DNA of 64,000 nucleotides, from NCBI RefSeq assembly GCF_021026195.1, contig NZ_JAJNCT010000034.1:124001-188000 (forward strand). Direction: 5' to 3'. This DNA comes from Comamonas koreensis. GTDB taxonomy: Bacteria > Pseudomonadota > Gammaproteobacteria > Burkholderiales > Burkholderiaceae_C. Below, piece after piece: positions 60,244 to 64,000 of the stretch. The first letter of the stretch is position 1; each line of letters begins with the position of its first letter. The position numbers were made by a program, and so were the translations under genes. The notes under the pieces were generated by a model. The model did not search any database. It worked only from the letters and a program-made list of their open reading frames with translations, and was not told where the DNA came from.

Positions 60244-62355
60244 TTACACAGGATCTGTATGTCCTGGGGCTCGGTTTAGGAGTTGGGTTCTCTTGTCTGC
60301 GCTGAGTGAGAGATAGCGTTCGTACTGGCGGAGAATATCGGCAATGAGCTCCTCGCTGCGCAAATACTGCACGTCATACCCCGACCGCCCATCTTCAAAG
60401 AAGGTAATGGGCTCGTACATATAACGCCGCTCCTTGCTGCCCGCACTCTCGCGCACCGTGAAGGTGGGGATTGCGCGGCGCACGGTACGCACACCGTAGA
60501 CAAAGTCGCGCAGCTTCTCCACCGGTACCACCAGGCGTACTTCGCTGTCGCCCTCGCCCTCCAGGCTTTCATGCACATGCGCCTGCAGGCCGCGCTTTTG
60601 CATCTCGGCAGACACCTCATGCATCGCAGGCAGGACGGTGGCGCGCAAAAAGCGCTGCACATCCACCTTGAGCGGCTGGTGCACGATCTGCTCCAGGCGC
60701 TTGCGCCAGTGCTGGCCGCTCCAGAAGTTGGTCGCAGGCGCCAGGTCGGGCGAGTAATGGGCCAGGTCGGCGACCATGCCGCGCCACAGACCGACGCACA
60801 GCACCAGCATGATTACCGCCACCGGCAAGGCGGCCACCAGTGTGACAGCCTGCAGCGCGCCCAGGCCGCCGGCGAGCAGCAACACGATCGAAGTGACGCC
60901 CAGCAGCACGCACCAGAACAGGCGCTGCCACACGGGCGATTCGTTGTTGCCGCGCGAAGCGATGGAGTTGACCACCAGCGCGCCCGAGTCGGCCGAGGTG
61001 ATGAAGAACACGCCAATCAGCAGCACGGCCAGCCACGAGACCGGTTTGACCCAGGGCAGGTACTCGAAGAAGCGGAACAGCAAGGCATCGACATTGGTGG
61101 CAGTCTGCGCCAGCGCGCCGGCGGCCACATGGCTATCGGTCCAAATGGCGCTGTTGCCAAAGGCGGTCATCCACAGCAGGTTGAAGGCGGTGGGCACCAG
61201 CAGCACGCCGATGACAAACTCGCGCACCGTACGGCCGCGCGAGATGCGGGCGATGAACATGCCGACGAAGGGCGACCAGCTCACCCACCAGGCCCAGTAC
61301 AGAATCGTCCAGCCGCCAAACCAGCCCTCTTCGCGCGACGGCGCATAGGCAAAGGTGCGCAGCGACATGCCCAGCAGACCTTGCAGGTAGTTGCCAATGT
61401 TCTCGCTCAAGGCCTTGAAGATATGGGCCGTGGGTCCGGCAATTACGACAAAGCTCAGCAGCAGCACCGACAGCAGCATGTTGAACTCGCTCAGGCGCCG
61501 CACGCCCTTGTCCACGCCCAACAGGGCGGACAGGCTGGCCAGGGTCACCACAATCACAATGATGGTCACAAGCACGCCGGATGTGTCCGTCTGCCAGCCC
61601 GTCAACGTGTGCAGACCGGCGGCCATCTGGCGCGCGCCGTAGCCCAAGGTGGTGGCAATGCCGGCAATGGTGCCCACCAGTGCAAATGCATCGACGCCGT
61701 GGCCAATCGGCCCGTTGATGCGGTCGCGCAGCAGCGGGTACAGGCCCGAGCGCATGGTCAGAGGCAGGTTGTAGCGAAAGCCGAAATAGGCCAGCACCAA
61801 GCCCATCGTGCCGTAGACCGCCCAGGCATGAAAGCCCCAGTGGAAGAAGGTGGCCTCCATCGCCTCACGCGCAGCAGCGGGCGTGCCCGGCTCCTGCGTG
61901 GCGGGATTGAGGAAATGCTGCAACGGCTCGCCCACGCCAAAGTACATCAGGCCAATGCCCATGCCGGCGGCAAACAACATCGACGACCAGGAGACAAAGC
62001 TGAACTCGGGCTTGGCATCATCGGGCCCCAGGCGGATATCGCCATAGCGGCTGGCGGCCAACACCACCAAAAACAGCAGGAAGGCGCTCAGCGCCATCAC
62101 ATAGAACCAGTCAAAACTGGCCACTACCCAGCGCTGCGCGCCAGAGAACAGGCGGTCCGCTGCATCGGGCGCGAGCACGCAGACGAGCAGCAAGGCGGTC
62201 AGCACCAGCAGTGCCGGTATCACCACCGGCAGCGACATGGTCGAGTGCTGGCTGCTCTGCGGCGCCGGCGCAGCAGGCCCTGAGGCAGGTGCGCCCGGGC
62301 CTGACAGGGTGCCAGCCTCAGGCGCTACCGCCGGATCGGGAGAAGAGTTGGTCAT
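60244..62355 (-). CDS. BCCT-family (BetT-like) choline/glycine betaine transporter
   Basis: A 703-residue Na+ or H+-coupled betaine/choline/carnitine transporter with 12 helices and a long C-terminal cytosolic domain (about 180 residues, VHQPLKVDVQRFLR to end), as in BetT-type osmoregulated carriers. The TM8 signature is WTILYWAWWVSWSPFVGMFIARISRGRT (aromatic cage and the WW...SP motif); FFITSADSGALVVNSI is TM10-like. The N-terminal 35 residues are Pro/Ala/Ser-rich. Start at 62355; an upstream codon is rejected as it lacks a ribosome site. Osmolyte uptake is the likely role; choline versus betaine is not decided. Confidence 0.93.
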   Translation of the reverse strand: MTNSSPDPAVAPEAGTLSGPGAPASGPAAPAPQSSQHSTMSLPVVIPALLVLTALLLVCVLAPDAADRLFSGAQRWVVASFDWFYVMALSAFLLFLVVLAASRYGDIRLGPDDAKPEFSFVSWSSMLFAAGMGIGLMYFGVGEPLQHFLNPATQEPGTPAAAREAMEATFFHWGFHAWAVYGTMGLVLAYFGFRYNLPLTMRSGLYPLLRDRINGPIGHGVDAFALVGTIAGIATTLGYGARQMAAGLHTLTGWQTDTSGVLVTIIVIVVTLASLSALLGVDKGVRRLSEFNMLLSVLLLSFVVIAGPTAHIFKALSENIGNYLQGLLGMSLRTFAYAPSREEGWFGGWTILYWAWWVSWSPFVGMFIARISRGRTVREFVIGVLLVPTAFNLLWMTAFGNSAIWTDSHVAAGALAQTATNVDALLFRFFEYLPWVKPVSWLAVLLIGVFFITSADSGALVVNSIASRGNNESPVWQRLFWCVLLGVTSIVLLLAGGLGALQAVTLVAALPVAVIMLVLCVGLWRGMVADLAHYSPDLAPATNFWSGQHWRKRLEQIVHQPLKVDVQRFLRATVLPAMHEVSAEMQKRGLQAHVHESLEGEGDSEVRLVVPVEKLRDFVYGVRTVRRAIPTFTVRESAGSKERRYMYEPITFFEDGRSGYDVQYLRSEELIADILRQYERYLSLSADKRTQLLNRAPGHTDPV

Positions 62356-62592
62356 AGGTATACCCGTTGGGAGCACGCCCCGTCCTTCGCAGGCGCGCCG
62401 CAGAAGCCTTCCGGCCCCCAATGGGCACGGCAAGGCACTGCAAAACCTATCAGTATGCAATAAGTGATTGTGCAAATACTATGCCGCAGATCAGCCAATC
62501 TTCAACAATCGCCACCGTCTTACAGCGGCAGCGCTGCTGGCACGGGGGCGGCGTTGGGCTGACGCCACAGGCCGGGCAGCCCCCTTAGCTGC

Positions 62593-63495
62593 TCAGCGCT
62601 GTACACCCCAGCGCTTGACGGTCACCCGTTCGAGTTGGTGGAAGCCCAGGGTCTCGACCAGCAAGCCGATGATGATCACCAGCGCCAGCCCGGCAAACAC
62701 CTGGTCGGTGTAGAGCTCGTTGCGGCTTTGGAAGATGTACCAGCCCAGTCCGCCCTTGCCCGAGGATGCACCGAACACCAGCTCGGCGGCAATCAGGGTG
62801 CGCCACGCAAAGGCCCAGCCAATCTTGAGCCCTGACAGGATCGACGGCAGCGCTGCAGGCACGAGGATCTGCAACACATAGCGCGCGCCGCGCAGGCCGT
62901 AATTGCGGCCAGCCATGCGCAAGGTCTCGGGCACGGCCTGGAAACCCGCATAGGTGGCCAGCGCCAGCGGCCACAGCACCGAATGCACCAGCACCGCCAG
63001 CAGGCTGGCCTGGCCCAGGCCCAGCCAGAGTAGTGCCAACGGCAGCAGCGCAATGGCGGGCAAGGGGTTGAACATGCTGGTCAGGGTGGTCAGCACATCG
63101 CGCCCCCATTGGCTGGAAACCGCCAGCACGGTCAGCAGCAGGGCCCCGGCCACGCCCAGCAGGTAGCCCTGCAGCAGGATGCCCAGCGACACCGCTGCCT
63201 TGCCCAGCAACTCGCCATTGGCCAGGTCGCGCAGCAGGGTGGCAGCGGTCTGGCTGAAGGTGGGCAGCAGCAGGTCGTTGTCCTGCCAGCGGGCCGCCAG
63301 CTCCCAGATGATGGCCAGCACCACCAGGATGATGGCCTTGCGCAAGGCCGGATGCTGCAGCAGGCGCTTGGCCAGCGGCAGACGGCGCGCCGTCAGCTGC
63401 TGCGGCACATCGGGCAGCGGGTATTCGGCTTCGGGCCGCACGGGTGCCTGGGCTTTGGTATCGCCAGGCCAGGCAGTAACAGGGGTGGATGCCAT
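62593..63495 (-). CDS. ABC transporter permease (SsuC/TauC/NrtB-like)
   Basis: A 300-residue permease with six helices and the EAA-type loop (GFQAVPETLRMAGRNYGLRGARYVLQILVPAALPSI in outline) of the sulfonate/taurine/nitrate family. The start at 63495 has CAGGAG 6 nt ahead (MASTPVTAWPGD), with a 65-residue hydrophilic N-terminal tail before the first helix; the 33-nt upstream in-frame codon is less likely. It follows the ATPase gene by 29 bp on the minus strand. Confidence 0.9.
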   Translation of the reverse strand: MASTPVTAWPGDTKAQAPVRPEAEYPLPDVPQQLTARRLPLAKRLLQHPALRKAIILVVLAIIWELAARWQDNDLLLPTFSQTAATLLRDLANGELLGKAAVSLGILLQGYLLGVAGALLLTVLAVSSQWGRDVLTTLTSMFNPLPAIALLPLALLWLGLGQASLLAVLVHSVLWPLALATYAGFQAVPETLRMAGRNYGLRGARYVLQILVPAALPSILSGLKIGWAFAWRTLIAAELVFGASSGKGGLGWYIFQSRNELYTDQVFAGLALVIIIGLLVETLGFHQLERVTVKRWGVQR

Positions 63496-63524
63496 GCGGA
63501 ACTCCTGGGGGGGGGCTTGTCGCG

Positions 63525-64000
63525 TCAAGCCACGCGGCGCAAGGCCTGGGGGGGTTGATTGCTGGAGCTGGTGCTTTCCACCAGCGGGCCGCCTGCGCGG
63601 TCTTCATCGAACAGCAGCCGGTGGATGCGCTGGTGCGCGGCTTCAAACTCGGCACTGCCACCGCTGGTCAGGCCAAAGGCATGGGCATTGATTTCAGCCC
63701 GCAAACGCCCGGGGTGTGGCGACAGAATGGCGACGCGGCTGCCCACGACGAGCGCCTCCTCGATCGAATGGGTGACAAACACGAGGGTGAAGCGCAGCTC
63801 GTCCCACAGCGCCAGCAGCTCCTCCTGCATGCGCCTTCTGGTCAACGCATCCAGTGCGGCAAAGGGCTCGTCCATCAGCAGCACCTGCGGGTGCATCGCC
63901 AGCGCACGGGCAATGGCCACGCGCTGCTTCATGCCGCCTGACAGCTGGTGCGGGTGCACATCGGCAAAGCGGCTCAGCCCCACCTTGTCCAGGTAGAGGC
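63525..64000 (-). CDS. ABC transporter ATPase, sulfonate/nitrate type (5' end outside window)
   Basis: The C-terminal part (about 158 residues) of an SsuB/TauB/NrtD-type ATPase: signature HQLSGGMKQRVAIARALA, Walker B VLLMDEPFAALDA, D-loop and the THSIEEALVVGSRVAIL His-switch region are present. Walker A lies beyond the window. The frame is open to the edge. Genes in the adjacent sequence probably include the binding protein. Confidence 0.92.
   Translation of the reverse strand, partial: LYLDKVGLSRFADVHPHQLSGGMKQRVAIARALAMHPQVLLMDEPFAALDALTRRRMQEELLALWDELRFTLVFVTHSIEEALVVGSRVAILSPHPGRLRAEINAHAFGLTSGGSAEFEAAHQRIHRLLFDEDRAGGPLVESTSSSNQPPQALRRVA

Noticed and set aside
60571-62283. 570-codon plus-strand frame opposite the BCCT gene
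   Set aside because: Gln/His-rich mirror of a 12-helix transporter; no start context.
1-64000. tRNA genes, rRNA, CRISPR arrays, insertion sequences, prophage or integrase genes
   Set aside because: None was seen on either strand: no transposase or integrase-like protein, no regularly spaced repeats, and no tRNA-like cloverleaf found by eye.

Overview
The window is high-GC (about 65% by eye) chromosomal DNA from a betaproteobacterium, most likely family Comamonadaceae (Comamonas or a close relative). Pointers are two orphan Bug/TctC-type periplasmic binding proteins, the gene content and neighbourhoods (hemE, glyQ/glyS, fabA/fabB, corC/lnt), an Lrp-linked phenylalanine/tyrosine catabolic cluster, and dense packing of core and transport genes. 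No rRNA, tRNA, CRISPR array, insertion sequence or prophage was seen.

Layout. 1-2250: the 3' end of hemE, then a two-gene Fic toxin/antitoxin module on the minus strand, whose antitoxin appears to carry a ribbon-helix-helix domain and whose promoter holds two tandem 10-bp palindromes. 2278-6515: glyQ, a small DUF457 membrane protein, glyS and a GmhB-like HAD protein that has lost its catalytic residues. 6857-8598: fabA-fabB (unsaturated fatty acid synthesis). 8900-17442: lnt and corC, adjacent in many proteobacteria, here separated by about 6 kb holding a Fur-box TonB-dependent siderophore receptor, an MFS transporter and a prolyl-oligopeptidase-family peptidase. 17557-22315: a GNAT protein, then lrp/hppD/Bug/phhA (Phe to Tyr to homogentisate). 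22333-28207: a compact ethanolamine cluster (AraC regulator, permease, eutB, eutC) followed by a metallo-beta-lactamase-fold protein. 28220-38974: lytic transglycosylase, fau, GST, an unrecognised membrane-anchored protein, LysR/uraD/Bug, an orphan amino-acid binding protein divergent from an RpiR regulator, and cca. 39013-43889: the prkA-yeaH-spoVR stress operon. 44402-52957: a Tat-exported PhoX-type lipoprotein, trxC, a nuclease-fold protein, small enzymes, a TetR-controlled SDR locus with a decayed alcohol dehydrogenase, and a LysR/agmatine-deiminase pair. 53423-57635: a complete Ugp/Mal-type sugar or polyol-phosphate ABC importer. 57787-64000: a YtcJ-type amidohydrolase, a region with a 224-bp-period structured tandem repeat, a BCCT osmolyte transporter and the start of a sulfonate/taurine/nitrate-type ABC importer.

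Most operons are transcriptionally simple, with 1-4 nt overlaps between partners (fabA/fabB, yeaH/spoVR, the ugpA/ugpE-like permeases). Several divergent regulator/target pairs carry visible inverted repeats that are good operator candidates. The parts that most deserve attention are the Fic module with its operator, the catalytically dead GmhB paralogue, and the structured duplicated element at 59784-60170 with a terminator-like hairpin downstream, which could be a small-RNA locus. All functional calls are by reading motifs and context; no database search was run.
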